64,000 nucleotides of DNA from Flexifilum sp963727545 (GCA_963727545.1 CAVSGS010000020.1:1-64000), one strand, 5' to 3'; positions 1-9,904 are shown, counted from the stretch's first letter. The notes: generated by a model from the sequence alone, not told the origin. Translations and numbers: made by a program.

Positions 1-131
1 AAAAATCCTAGGTGATACCGCTTATTGCTTTACTTGTGCAGAGAAACTACCAAACGCTTCTACCTCACGTACTGCTATAGAGTTTTGCTAGTATACTCTC
101 ACGACCATGTGCAGTCAAGAGAGTACATACT
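1..131. other. 16S-23S internal spacer, distal part
   Basis: This is the spacer between tRNA-Ala and the 23S gene that should lie off the left edge. It is AT-richer than the genes and no protein-coding gene is supported. A short self-complementary stretch around agtatact (about 97-107) may form a processing hairpin. On the minus strand this is transcribed after the tRNAs. Confidence 0.6.
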
Positions 132-204
132 TGGAGATGAGGGGACTCGAACCCCTGACCTACGCCTTGCAAAGGCGCCGCTCTCCCAACTGAGCTACAT
201 CCCC
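132..204 (-). tRNA. tRNA-Ala (TGC)
   Basis: Read on the minus strand, the acceptor stem GGGGATG pairs with CATCTCC and contains the G3-U70 wobble that identifies alanine tRNAs. The discriminator base is A. The anticodon loop carries TGC and the T loop contains GTTCGAGTCC. It sits between tRNA-Ile and the off-window 23S, the classic Ile-Ala spacer arrangement. CCA is not encoded. Confidence 0.97.
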
Positions 205-221
205 GCAAGGGGTATTCCTTG

Positions 222-295
<74 letters not shown>

Positions 296-312
296 ATTCT
301 AAAGGTTCTAGC

Positions 313-350
313 CCTTAACAACAGCAATGTGCGACGAAAAGTAGAGCAGT
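313..350 (-). other. 3' arm of the 16S rRNA processing stem
   Basis: This spacer segment is nearly complementary, in the RNA, to a leader segment at 1957-1988. The + strand here begins ccttaacaacagcaatgtgc and the leader + strand ends with gcacattgctattgttaagg, which is the reverse complement with one mismatch. Pairing would loop out the entire 16S gene, the usual RNase III substrate of bacterial rRNA operons. Confidence 0.8.
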
Positions 351-449
351 CAGCACGAGGATGTTTATCCGTGCTTGTTGGTTGTACGTTGACACGAGCG
401 TTTCACGCTCGTTCGATGCTTTGCCTCTCGGCGTCCGCATCTTTGTTCC

Positions 450-1948
<1,499 letters not shown>

Positions 1949-1956
1949 TTGACTGT

Positions 1957-1988
1957 TGCTCTTCGTCTGCACATTGCTATTGTTAAGG
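1957..1988 (-). other. 5' arm of the 16S rRNA processing stem
   Basis: This leader segment pairs with spacer segment 313-350 (see that entry). Just upstream in the leader, 1994-2015 holds a local hairpin (gctgaaaccgc / gcggttcagc with a one-base bulge) that may help processing or antitermination. Confidence 0.8.
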
Positions 1989-2089
1989 TGCTGGCTGAAA
2001 CCGCAAGCGGTTCAGCTTGGCGAATCGCTGCGCATTCGCTCCTTTTCTTCGCTCGCGCTTGTTACTGCGCTTGCGTTTGAGGTTCGGCT

Positions 2090-2119
2090 ATCTTAGCAGT
2101 CTCACCCCACTCTCGTCAA
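2090..2119 (-). promoter_or_regulatory. rRNA operon promoter
   Basis: On the minus strand TTGACG (2114-2119) is followed by an 18-nt spacer and TAAGAT (2090-2095), about 140 nt upstream of mature 16S. An AT-rich stretch (about 2125-2190) lies upstream where an UP element would be. Between this site and the next gene (to 2325) no other feature was seen. Confidence 0.65.
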
Positions 2120-2325
2120 CCCCAGTTTTCGCTCAATTTCGACGGTTTTTAAAGCCGTTTGCGATATTTGGGATATATTCGACTAGAGTTTGTTTAGGTG
2201 CTTTCAGGCTGCTTTCTTCGCCTGCCACCGCATGTCTCCCTGCGGCGGAGCAGAATAATACGCCCCTCACTCCCTTCTGTAAAGGGGCAGTTTGACACCA
2301 ATTTCTAACTAAATGCTACCGCACG

Positions 2326-3114
2326 TCACGACTGCGGCAAAATCGGGTTTTCGCCCGTCTTAGCTTCATCTTCATTCTCATTCGACGCTGGCTCGACCGC
2401 CTCAGTCGAGTCGTCTTCGGTTTCCGCCTCTCCTCGAAGCGTCTTCGCGTCCTTGAAACCGAGTGTCTCAACTTTCAGCGGTTCTTCGCCTTGCACTTCC
2501 GGCTCGATCACCGACTCACTGGTGGTCGTCGTCCCGCTCGGCAGCGACGCAGAAGGCACTGGCGGCGGGTTCAAACTCGCCTCGTCGTCCATCCGAATGT
2601 GGACGCGCGGCTTGCCTGCCATCTGCAAGCCCAGTTCTTTGTTGATCACCTGACGCAGCGCGCGATCGATCTCCTTCTGCTTATCCGGCAAACTCTTGCT
2701 CGCGCGCGCCACTACCACGTCGAGATCAACGTCAGTCTTGCCATGCAGCGCCTTGACCGTCGCGCTTGCCGACAGCACATCTGGCACATTACGCACCGCC
2801 CGCAAAATCCGGTCGGTCGCCGATTCAACACTCACGTCGGCGATCGCCCCCTGCGCTTTGACCATCAAACCGCCAGCAGGACGGGCTGGTCGCGTCTCCC
2901 TTACTAGGATCGTCAGCACCGCCAAGATCACGGCATCAATCAAAATCGCCAGCGGCAGGCGGATCAAAGCGGACGTGCTGCTGAGGCTCTGCGCCAGCGT
3001 CGCAATTACATCCGGGTTGACCAGCAGCACAGTGATCAGGATCGCCAGCGATAAACCCACCAATACGATAATGATTTTACGGATCAGGGTCAAAACAGTT
3101 CTCCTCGATTCCAT
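2326..3114 (-). CDS. AmaP-like membrane protein (Asp23/Gls24-type stress anchor)
   Basis: A 262-residue protein. Two hydrophobic helices (about residues 9-31 and 46-67) are followed by a soluble domain with the pattern GAIADVSVESATDRILRAV and later DVDLDVVVA, as in Asp23/Gls24-related alkaline-shock anchor proteins. The last 80 residues are acidic and disordered (EAETEDDSTEAVEP). It starts 1 nt after the SpoIIE-type gene, so the two form an operon. The ATG at 3112-3114 has no ribosome site. An in-frame TTG at 3091-3093 is preceded by AGGAG at good spacing and could be the real start. The role in envelope stress is inferred from the family. Confidence 0.72.
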   Translation of the reverse strand: MESRRTVLTLIRKIIIVLVGLSLAILITVLLVNPDVIATLAQSLSSTSALIRLPLAILIDAVILAVLTILVRETRPARPAGGLMVKAQGAIADVSVESATDRILRAVRNVPDVLSASATVKALHGKTDVDLDVVVARASKSLPDKQKEIDRALRQVINKELGLQMAGKPRVHIRMDDEASLNPPPVPSASLPSGTTTTSESVIEPEVQGEEPLKVETLGFKDAKTLRGEAETEDDSTEAVEPASNENEDEAKTGENPILPQS

Positions 3115-3115
3115 A

Positions 3116-4378
3116 TCAACCGTTGTAACGAACGATACACAGCGTCAGATCGTCAAACGCCGGGATATCGCCGCAGAAATTATCGACCTGCGCCACCACG
3201 TAAGTCAGAATTTCGCCCGCCGAGAGGTGGCAGCACTCGCTGAGGGCTTGCGCCAACCGGCTCTCGCCGAAACTCTCACCGGCGGCATTTTCAGCATCGG
3301 TCAAACCGTCGGTGTAGTAGATGATCACGTCACCCGGTTCGAGCATGAACTCAATCGGCTTAAGCGGATTATTCGGAAACCAGCCGAGCGCCCGCCCGCC
3401 GCGCGGCAAAAAGTCAACCTCATTGGCGCTGCAGCGATAAATCGCCGGGGGATTGTGCCCCGCGTTGAGGTGAACCGCCGAGCCGCCGAGCCGGAATAGG
3501 CTGTAGTAAACCGTGACGAAGGTGCCGTCGCCCGCGTCCGCCATGATCATGTCGTTGGTGCGCGAGAGCGTTTCGAAGGGTGAGTATCCGGAAAACGCAT
3601 AGCTGCGGATCATGCTGCGCGCCGATGCCATGAACAGCGCCGCCGGCGCGCCCTTGTCCGACACATCCGCAATCACCACGCCGACAGTGTCATCCGACAG
3701 CCGGAAAACGTCGTAGAAGTCGCCCGCCACTTCGCGCGCCGAGCGCCAATGCGCCTGAATCTCGTAACCGGGAAGCTGCGGCATCCGACGCGGCAGCAGC
3801 AACTCCTGAATCTCGCGCGCCATCTGCAATTCACGTTCTAGCCGCCCCTTCTCGACTGCGACCCGATAAAGCCGCGCATTCTCAATGGCGATTGCCGCCT
3901 GCCCCGCCACGACACTGAGCAGGAACAAGTCCGATTCGGTGAACGTGCCGCTGCGGATCGAGGTATCGACGTAGACCACGCCGACCAGCCGATCCTTGAC
4001 CAGCATCGGCGCGCACAAGATCGCCCGCAGCCCTTTCATGATGATGCTTTGCCCGGCGGTGTAGCGCGTGTCGAATTGGGCGTTGTTGGTCAGCAGCGGT
4101 TGCCGGGTCGCCACCACTTCGTTGACGATCGTCGTGCTGTAGGACTCCTCAGGCGGATTGCCGTCGTGCGTGCGCGCGACCTGAGTCCGCAGGCGACCGG
4201 TTTGGTCATCGGCGATCATCAGGAACCCGCGCTGCGCACCGGTCACTTCCATCATCGAATCCAACACCGTGTTCAGCACTTCGCTAAACTCAAGGCTGGA
4301 ATTCATCGCTTGCATGATGCCATACAGCGAGAGCAAATGCTCGTGGTCAATTTTGTCGAGGTTGGGCTGGTTGAGCAT
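3116..4378 (-). CDS. GAF domain PP2C phosphatase (SpoIIE/RsbU type)
   Basis: A 420-residue cytoplasmic serine phosphatase. An N-terminal GAF domain (about residues 30-180) is followed by a short coiled linker (RLERELQMAREIQELLLP) typical of RsbU/RsbP. The SpoIIE phosphatase domain then shows metal-binding motifs VVIADVSDKGAPAAL, LNAGHNPP and YYTDGLTDAEN. Such enzymes dephosphorylate anti-sigma antagonists in partner-switching cascades, but no anti-sigma or antagonist gene is nearby, so the target is unknown. The ATG at 4378 is preceded by AAAAGG at good spacing. An upstream in-frame ATG at 4399 lies almost on the predicted transcription start and was not chosen. Confidence 0.9.
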   Translation of the reverse strand: MLNQPNLDKIDHEHLLSLYGIMQAMNSSLEFSEVLNTVLDSMMEVTGAQRGFLMIADDQTGRLRTQVARTHDGNPPEESYSTTIVNEVVATRQPLLTNNAQFDTRYTAGQSIIMKGLRAILCAPMLVKDRLVGVVYVDTSIRSGTFTESDLFLLSVVAGQAAIAIENARLYRVAVEKGRLERELQMAREIQELLLPRRMPQLPGYEIQAHWRSAREVAGDFYDVFRLSDDTVGVVIADVSDKGAPAALFMASARSMIRSYAFSGYSPFETLSRTNDMIMADAGDGTFVTVYYSLFRLGGSAVHLNAGHNPPAIYRCSANEVDFLPRGGRALGWFPNNPLKPIEFMLEPGDVIIYYTDGLTDAENAAGESFGESRLAQALSECCHLSAGEILTYVVAQVDNFCGDIPAFDDLTLCIVRYNG

Positions 4379-4410
4379 CGAGCAAGCCTTTTCTAACATA
4401 GAACATGAAC

Positions 4411-4438
4411 ATTATAACATCGCCATGCTTGATCCCAA
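4411..4438 (-). promoter_or_regulatory. Promoter of the SpoIIE-type phosphatase operon
   Basis: Minus-strand TTGGGA (4433-4438), a 16-nt spacer, then a perfect TATAAT (4411-4416). A second TATAAT on the + strand (4461-4466) may serve the divergent LLM gene but has no convincing -35. Confidence 0.55.
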
Positions 4439-4503
4439 CATGAGCAGCCGGATAATTCGCTATAATTCGCCATAAACACGGATAGATTTATGAAGGATTG
4501 TTG

Positions 4504-5526
4504 ATGAAATTTGACGTCACGATTTTCCCGAACAATCTCAACGTCGCCGCCGCGATTGCGCAGCAGGTCGAAGCCTACGGCTTCAGCGGTTTGTGGACGT
4601 CTGAGACGGCGCACAATCCTTTCCTGCCGCTGACGCACGCCGCCGCCGCGACCGAGCGAATCGACCTCGGCACGGCGATCGCCGTCGCCTTCCCGCGCAG
4701 CCCGATGATCACGGCGCAGATCGCGTGGGATTTAGCGGCGCAGTCGAACGGGCGCTTCATCCTCGGCTTGGGGACGCAGGTCAAGCCGCACATCGAGAAA
4801 CGTTTCAGCACGACGTGGAGTGCTCCCGCGCCCCGTCTGCGCGAGTACGTCGAAGCGCTGCGGGCGATCTGGGACACCTTTCAGACCGGCGCGCCGCTGC
4901 GCTATCGCGGCGAGCACTACACCTTCCGCCTGATGACGCCCTTCTTCAATCCCGGCGCGATCGAGCACCCGGACATTCCGATTTACATCGCCGCCGTCAA
5001 CGATCACCTCTGCCGCCTCGCCGGAGAACTATGTCAGGGCTTGCACGTCCATCCGTTTCACACCGTCCGCTATCTGCGCGAGGTCGTGATCCCTAACGTC
5101 GAGCGTGGCGCGCAAGCTGCCGGACGAACGCGCGCCGACGTCGCCCTAAGCTGCGCGATCTTCGTCGTTACCGGCAAAGATGCCGCCGAGACTGCTCAAA
5201 ACGCCGACGCCGTCCGCGCGCAGATCGCCTTTTACGCCAGCACGCCGAGCTATCGTGCCGTCATGGACTTACACGGCTGGGGCGACCTCGCCGAGCAGTT
5301 GAGCGGACTCGCGCGGCACGGCAAGTGGGGTGAGATGGGCGCGCTAATCAGCGACGACCTGCTGCAAGCATTCGCCGTGATCGCGCCACCGGACGAACTC
5401 GCGGCGGCGGTCAAAGCGCGCTATGACGGCTTGCTCGACCGGGTCGGCTACTACTTCGCCTTCGCGCCGGAAGACGCCGAGCGCCAAACGATCTGGCGCA
5501 GCGCCGCCGACGTATTCAGCCCATGA
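4504..5526 (+). CDS. LLM class F420-dependent oxidoreductase
   Basis: A 340-residue luciferase-like monooxygenase-fold protein. Family marks are YGFSGLWTSETAHNPFLPL near the N terminus, DLGTAIAVAFPRSPM, and RFILGLGTQVKPHIEKRF in the flavin-binding TIM barrel. It most resembles the TIGR03617-type group of F420-dependent LLM enzymes. The substrate cannot be told. Cofactor F420 use is inferred from the subgroup and is consistent with Chloroflexota. The ATG at 4504 follows AAGGA by 6 nt; the TTG codons just before it were rejected. Divergent from the phosphatase operon. Confidence 0.85.
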   Translation: MKFDVTIFPNNLNVAAAIAQQVEAYGFSGLWTSETAHNPFLPLTHAAAATERIDLGTAIAVAFPRSPMITAQIAWDLAAQSNGRFILGLGTQVKPHIEKRFSTTWSAPAPRLREYVEALRAIWDTFQTGAPLRYRGEHYTFRLMTPFFNPGAIEHPDIPIYIAAVNDHLCRLAGELCQGLHVHPFHTVRYLREVVIPNVERGAQAAGRTRADVALSCAIFVVTGKDAAETAQNADAVRAQIAFYASTPSYRAVMDLHGWGDLAEQLSGLARHGKWGEMGALISDDLLQAFAVIAPPDELAAAVKARYDGLLDRVGYYFAFAPEDAERQTIWRSAADVFSP

Positions 5527-5538
5527 TCAAAAACGTTC

Positions 5539-5605
5539 GAACCGCCAAGACGCCAAGGTCGCCAAGAAACCCAGTTTCTTGATGATCTTGGCGTCTTGGC
5601 GGTTC
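5539..5605. repeat. Long intergenic inverted repeat (CGCCAAG type)
   Basis: Two perfect 19-bp arms (5539-5557 and 5587-5605, gaaccgccaagacgccaag and its complement) enclose a second 7-bp hairpin (aagaaac/gtttctt at 5564-5580). Hairpins of this look recur elsewhere in the window (22976-23039, 35414-35482). It may also slow transcription between the LLM gene and the dipeptidase. Confidence 0.85.
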
Positions 5606-5695
5606 ATCCCTTCTTTATCTACTGGCTCTACGAAAAAATCCGCTTTGGCGGTAAGCTCAAACGATCTTTTGAACCTTGACGAAAGGCAACCGAGC

Positions 5696-7069
5696 ATGAC
5701 CTCAGCACGCGACTACGCGCGCCAACACGCGCAGGATTTTCGCCAATCGCTCTACGAACTGATCCGCATCCCCAGCATCAGCACCGAGCCGGAACGCGCG
5801 GGCGACGTGCGCCGCGCCGCCGAGTGGCTCGCCGAGGAGATGCGGCAGATCGGCATTCAACACGTCGAACTGCTGGAGACCGGCGGGCATCCCGTCGTCT
5901 ACGGTGACTGGCTCGGTGCCGGCGAAAACGCGCCGACGGTGCTGATCTACGGGCATTACGACGTCCAGCCCGCCGCGATGGAAGATGGCTGGACCAGCGA
6001 GCCGTTCGAGCCGGTCGAGCGCGACGGTATGATCTACGCGCGCGGCGCCTCCGACGACAAGGGGCAGATGTTCATTCACATCAAATCGGCGGAGTCGTAT
6101 CTGGAAACTGAAGGCAAGCTGCCGGTCAACGTCAAGTACATGATCGAAGGCGAAGAAGAAGTCGGCTCGCTCCACCTCGCCGATTTCATCCGCGCCAACG
6201 CCGCCCGCTTCAAAGCCGACGTCTGCGTAATCTCCGATACCGGAATGCACGACATCAACCAACCCGCCATCACCTACGCCCTGCGCGGCTTGACCTACAT
6301 GCAGTTGAACGTCTGGGGACCGGATCACGACCTGCACAGCGGTGGCTACGGCGGCATGGTTCACAACCCGGCGCTGGCGCTGGTCGAGATCGTCTCCAAG
6401 CTGCACAATGCGGATCACAGCATCGCCGTGCCCGGTTTCTACGATGACGTGCTGCCACTGACCGCCGACGAGCGCGCGGATTTGGCGAAGCAGGACATCC
6501 CGGAAAGCACGCTCAAAGCCGAGACCGGCATCCCCGCCGCATGGGGCGAAGCCGATTACACCCTGCGCGAGCGCGTCAGCGCCCGACCGACCATGGAAGT
6601 CAACGGCTTGCTCAGCGGCTGGACCGGCGAAGGCGCGAAAACCGTCCTCCCCGCCAAAGCGATGGCGAAGCTGAGCTGCCGCCTCGTCGCCAACCAAGAC
6701 CCGCGCAAGATCTACGAACTGGTCAAAGCCTACGTCGCCCAGATCACGCCGCCGACGGTTCACAGCGAACTCAAACTGATCAGCGGTGGCAGCCCGGCGC
6801 AGGCAGATTTGAACACGCCGGAGATGCAAGCTGCGGTGCGCGCTTACAAGGAAGGTTGGGGCACCGCACCGATCTTCGCCCGCGAGGGTGGCAGCATTCC
6901 GGTCGTCGCCGACCTGAAGACCGAACTCGGACTCGACACGATTCTGATGGGCTATGGACTGAATAACGACGGCGCGCACGGTCCCGACGAACACTACTCG
7001 ATTGAGATGTTCCATCGCGGCATCGACACCGCCATCTGCTTCCTCGACGAACTCGGCAAAGCGAAATAA
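5696..7069 (+). CDS. M20 family dipeptidase
   Basis: A 457-residue di-zinc peptidase of the PepD/CNDP-like M20 group. Metal and catalytic motifs are visible in order: YGHYDVQPA (His-x-Asp), RGASDDKGQ (bridging Asp), EGEEEVGS (catalytic Glu-Glu), ISDTGM (Asp), and a C-terminal GAHGPDEHYSIEMF (His). The dimerisation lid begins with RGLTYMQLNVWGP and contains LHSGGYGG. It probably cleaves dipeptides in the cytoplasm. The open frame extends 91 codons further upstream through the inverted repeat. The ATG at 5696 is chosen because GAAAGG precedes it and the family N terminus begins there. Confidence 0.93.
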   Translation: MTSARDYARQHAQDFRQSLYELIRIPSISTEPERAGDVRRAAEWLAEEMRQIGIQHVELLETGGHPVVYGDWLGAGENAPTVLIYGHYDVQPAAMEDGWTSEPFEPVERDGMIYARGASDDKGQMFIHIKSAESYLETEGKLPVNVKYMIEGEEEVGSLHLADFIRANAARFKADVCVISDTGMHDINQPAITYALRGLTYMQLNVWGPDHDLHSGGYGGMVHNPALALVEIVSKLHNADHSIAVPGFYDDVLPLTADERADLAKQDIPESTLKAETGIPAAWGEADYTLRERVSARPTMEVNGLLSGWTGEGAKTVLPAKAMAKLSCRLVANQDPRKIYELVKAYVAQITPPTVHSELKLISGGSPAQADLNTPEMQAAVRAYKEGWGTAPIFAREGGSIPVVADLKTELGLDTILMGYGLNNDGAHGPDEHYSIEMFHRGIDTAICFLDELGKAK

Positions 7070-7085
7070 CTCCCACGAATCAAAA

Positions 7086-7129
7086 AGGGCGATGCCAAGC
7101 GTTAAGCCAGCATCGCCCTCTCATTTTCT
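7086..7129 (+). terminator. Rho-independent terminator after the dipeptidase gene
   Basis: A perfect 10-bp stem agggcgatgc / gcatcgccct (7086-7095 and 7110-7119) is followed by ctcatttt. The A-run before the stem could make it work for the opposing DUF4926 transcript as well. Confidence 0.8.
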
Positions 7130-7142
7130 TGCCATGCGACTT

Positions 7143-7376
7143 TCAGTCGCGCGTTTCCAGCATCCGCACATGGAGCATATCTCGATGCGTGACCGGACGA
7201 ACTTGATTCGCGTCCACCGTCACCACGTCGAGCGTTTGTCCATCCGCGCTGAACAGTTCTAGTTCATAACCCGCGTGATCGCCGTGAATCATGACGACGA
7301 CGCCTATATCGCCCGCTTTGAGATGATACTGTGGAAGATCGACGGTTAACACAACCTGCTCATGCTCTTTAATCAT
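7143..7376 (-). CDS. DUF4926 domain protein
   Basis: A 77-residue protein with the DUF4926 pattern: VVLTVDLPQYHLKAGDIGVVV, then YELELFSADGQTLDVVTV. It looks like a small SH3-like beta barrel. Its start overlaps the end of the DUF6883 gene by 8 nt, so the two are translationally coupled and last in the yqeY-pgpH block. No function is established. Pairing with DUF6883 is reminiscent of toxin-antitoxin or immunity modules but that is only an inference. Confidence 0.75.
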   Translation of the reverse strand: MIKEHEQVVLTVDLPQYHLKAGDIGVVVMIHGDHAGYELELFSADGQTLDVVTVDANQVRPVTHRDMLHVRMLETRD

Positions 7377-7716
7377 CGAGTTCCTCCAATGGATAAACAG
7401 TCACTAAACGCGGTCGATCTCCAGACTCCGGAACAAACCAAACCACCCGAACTTGAGGAGTTCTCCCGCTTGGAGTTTGCAGACTGCCTTCAAGTACATA
7501 GCGCGTTCCAAAGCGAGTTACTTCGCTTTTGGCGACCTCGTGATCGCGAGCGTGAAGAACAACAGACAGCGCTAATTCTTCCCATTTTGCCACAGAAAAG
7601 CCGAAATGGAGCAAGAATAGCGCCTTTCCTCGACCTTTCTCATGAGCGGTATTCAATAAGTAATCTTTGATTTTCTCTGGCGGTACGAGTGCTTGATCGA
7701 TATTTGGGAGCTTCAC
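7369..7716 (-). CDS. DUF6883 domain protein
   Basis: A 115-residue protein beginning LPNIDQALVPPEKIKDYLLN, followed by HEKGRGKALFLLHFGF, the usual opening of DUF6883 proteins. It ends with a strand-rich half (RVVWFVPESGDRPRLVTVYP). In this family the fold resembles small toxin or nuclease-associated domains, but activity is unproven. It overlaps DUF4926 by 8 nt and begins 12 nt after the GH18-like gene. The two DUF genes look like a compact pair added to the end of a housekeeping operon. Confidence 0.75.
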   Translation of the reverse strand: MKLPNIDQALVPPEKIKDYLLNTAHEKGRGKALFLLHFGFSVAKWEELALSVVLHARDHEVAKSEVTRFGTRYVLEGSLQTPSGRTPQVRVVWFVPESGDRPRLVTVYPLEELDD

Positions 7717-7728
7717 CTGTCGATCTCG

Positions 7729-8955
7729 CTACTGCTTGCCGAGCCATGCCGTCTGAAAGTCCTGCCATTCGGTGGCGTCGGTTTCCCATTCCGCATAGAT
7801 CGCTAAGCCACGTACGTAGCTCGCCGCACTACCCGCTTGCTGCAACCCCGCTCTGACTCCCTCCACCGCCGAGTTGATATTCTCGACCGCCGGATCGTGA
7901 CCCGGCGGCGCGGCATCGAAGGTGGGAATGCCGATCACCAAGTCCGTTTCCGTGTCTAATTCGGCAATCGCGTCGGCGAACGTCTTGACCTGATAGGCGA
8001 CCCACTGTGCATAATCGTTGGTGCTGCTCAAGCCGCTGTTGTACGCCATCACCGCCATGTGATCGACCAGCAGCGCCACACTTTGTTTATAGGTCTTTGC
8101 CCATTCCGTGCCCGGCTCGATCAGCGGCGGCAGCGGAATGCTGGAGTTCGACGGACTCCAATCCGGCGGGATCGCCGCGCTAATCTGGGTATCCATGCCC
8201 ACCGTCGAGCGCACCGCGCGCAGCAGCGCAAGGAAGTTTTGATCGCCATCCCAGACGTTTTCGACATTCAGGAAGATGCCGTCGAAGCCGAAATCGTCCA
8301 TGACCTGCTTGCTAAAATCCGCGACCGGCTGCGCCAGCGTCGCGTAGTCTTCACGCTCCGCCCCGGTATCGTCCTGCACCGGCACACTCACCCAGCCGCA
8401 GAGATCAGATTCCGGATAAGCTGCTTTGAACTGCTTCACGAACGCCTTGACGTTTTCAAACTGATCGCTGGCGTTCCACGTCCCATCGTATTTGTACCAG
8501 CTCACCCACGCATAGACGGTGCCAATTTGCTCGTCGTGCAGTTTTTGCGCCAGTGCCGCTACTTCCTCATCGGTATGAGTGTCATAGGTCCATTCCGTGC
8601 CCAGCCACAGCGCGTTCGGCGGAACAGTCGGCGTGTCATTCCGCAGTTGACCAAGCACGTAGACCAACAGCGCGACGAAAGCGATCGCCCCGACAACGCC
8701 CAGCACCAGACCGCTGCCGCGCGGAATCTTGATCTTAGGCATCGTAAACTGCTGCGGCGGACGTAGTTGGCGCGGCGCGGCGCTCGGCTTGGCGTGTTGA
8801 TGCTGCTTGCGCCGTTCGTGACGCTCACGGGCGCTGCCCCGACGCGGATTCGGCGCTGCCGGTGGTGGCGTTTCCGAGCGCGGGTCGTTCGGTAGCTGCG
8901 AAGGTTCCGGCGATTCCGGTTGTTCATCCGGTGGAGTGGGTGGTTCGTAATCCAT
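7729..8955 (-). CDS. Membrane-anchored GH18-like putative glycoside hydrolase
   Basis: About 408 residues. A proline-rich basic cytoplasmic tail (residues 1-85) precedes a single membrane helix (GLVLGVVGAIAFVALLVYVL) and an extracellular domain that resembles a TIM-barrel hydrolase. The stretch FGFDGIFLNVENVWDGD sits where chitinase-like GH18 proteins have DGxDxDxE, and MAVMAYNSG resembles their beta-6 motif. The exact DxE triad is replaced by FLNVEN, so catalysis is uncertain and it may only bind glycans. ATG 8955 was chosen over an adjacent TTG at 8961. It follows the dgkA genes by 7 nt. Confidence 0.65.
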   Translation of the reverse strand: MDYEPPTPPDEQPESPEPSQLPNDPRSETPPPAAPNPRRGSARERHERRKQHQHAKPSAAPRQLRPPQQFTMPKIKIPRGSGLVLGVVGAIAFVALLVYVLGQLRNDTPTVPPNALWLGTEWTYDTHTDEEVAALAQKLHDEQIGTVYAWVSWYKYDGTWNASDQFENVKAFVKQFKAAYPESDLCGWVSVPVQDDTGAEREDYATLAQPVADFSKQVMDDFGFDGIFLNVENVWDGDQNFLALLRAVRSTVGMDTQISAAIPPDWSPSNSSIPLPPLIEPGTEWAKTYKQSVALLVDHMAVMAYNSGLSSTNDYAQWVAYQVKTFADAIAELDTETDLVIGIPTFDAAPPGHDPAVENINSAVEGVRAGLQQAGSAASYVRGLAIYAEWETDATEWQDFQTAWLGKQ

Positions 8956-8962
8956 ACTCAAC

Positions 8963-9454
8963 TCAACCTGTTAATTTCTGCACTAAATTCGGCAGCAAGA
9001 TTAGCACGACAATGATGACAAACACAATCGAACTGACCAGCGCCGCCGTCGATGCGACGTCTTTGCCGATCTTCGCCAGCGCGCTCGGCTCCGGCGAATC
9101 AAGATCGATAGCGGCTTCAATCGCCGTATTCAGGCATTCGGTGATCCACACGCTGCCCAGCGCGAAGGTCAGCAATGCCCAACTGAACACGCCGATATTC
9201 AGCCACAATCCGACAATCACAACGATTACGGTGGTGATCGTCGCCAGCTTGATACTCTGCTCGTGCGTGAGCACGTAGAGCAGCCCGGCGACCGCGTACT
9301 TGACGCTGGCGATCCGGTCGGCGTTCTTGTGCTCGCCTTCCGGGTTGAGTTTCATCGTCCCCAGAATCGACTGGTCGAGTTCTTCGCCGTCAGACGTGAC
9401 CAGTTTGTCCTTGTCGTCTGCGTCAGTCGGTGGCGTTCCTGTTTGATCCGGCAT
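8963..9454 (-). CDS. Diacylglycerol/undecaprenol kinase family protein, copy 1
   Basis: A 163-residue integral membrane protein with three helices. The first 45 residues are a soluble, acidic extension. The core shows SVKYAVAGLLYVLTHE, then WALLTFALGSVWITECLNTAIEAAIDL and AKIGKDVASTAALV, matching the DgkA-type active site (Glu, Asn, Glu, Asp of ECLNTAIEA and GKDVA). It should phosphorylate undecaprenol or diacylglycerol for cell-wall lipid recycling. It lies in tandem with a second copy; residues of the active-site helix are alike in both. Confidence 0.87.
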   Translation of the reverse strand: MPDQTGTPPTDADDKDKLVTSDGEELDQSILGTMKLNPEGEHKNADRIASVKYAVAGLLYVLTHEQSIKLATITTVIVVIVGLWLNIGVFSWALLTFALGSVWITECLNTAIEAAIDLDSPEPSALAKIGKDVASTAALVSSIVFVIIVVLILLPNLVQKLTG

Positions 9455-9460
9455 GAGTTA

Positions 9461-9904
9461 TCAGCCTATCCCCAGCTTCAGCAGTAGCGGTGGACCCATC
9501 ACCAGCAGCCCGATCAAGACTGCGGCAGTCGCACCGAGCAGGACTGCCGCCGAAGCGACGTCTTTGCCAACTTTCGCCATCGGGTGATATTCGCTGGTCG
9601 AGAGGTTGATCGCCGCTTCGACCGCCGCGTTGAGAAATTCCGCCATCCAGACCATCGTGACCGACAGGATTAACACCGCCCAACTGACCGCGTCGAGCTG
9701 CAACCAGAGCGCCACAGCCGCGACCAGCAGACTCGCCAGCGCTTGAATCCGGGTATTCTTCTGGCGGCGCAGCATGTAGAGCCAGCCCGCCAGCGCATAG
9801 CCGAAGCTGTTCAGGCGGTTGGTACTGGTGATCGGGCTGTACTCGTCCGGGTCGATTCGTGCCGTTCCGGTCAGCGCCTCGATCAGCCTATCCTTCCGGC
9901 TCAT
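9461..9904 (-). CDS. dgkA: Diacylglycerol/undecaprenol kinase family protein, copy 2
   Basis: A 147-residue membrane kinase of the DgkA/UdpK type: NSFGYALAGWLYMLRR, MVWMAEFLNAAVEAAINL and KVGKDVASAAVLL carry the conserved Glu, Asn and Asp. ATG 9904 is preceded by GGAG at 6 nt, and it overlaps the end of ybeY by 17 nt. A longer frame to 9952 lacks such a site. The position directly after ybeY is the conserved dgkA position of Firmicutes operons, so this is the likelier ancestral copy. Confidence 0.88.
   Translation of the reverse strand: MSRKDRLIEALTGTARIDPDEYSPITSTNRLNSFGYALAGWLYMLRRQKNTRIQALASLLVAAVALWLQLDAVSWAVLILSVTMVWMAEFLNAAVEAAINLSTSEYHPMAKVGKDVASAAVLLGATAAVLIGLLVMGPPLLLKLGIG

Noticed and set aside
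5423..5695. A 91-codon N-terminal extension of the dipeptidase
   Set aside because: It runs through the end of the LLM gene and a hairpin repeat; family homology starts at 5696.
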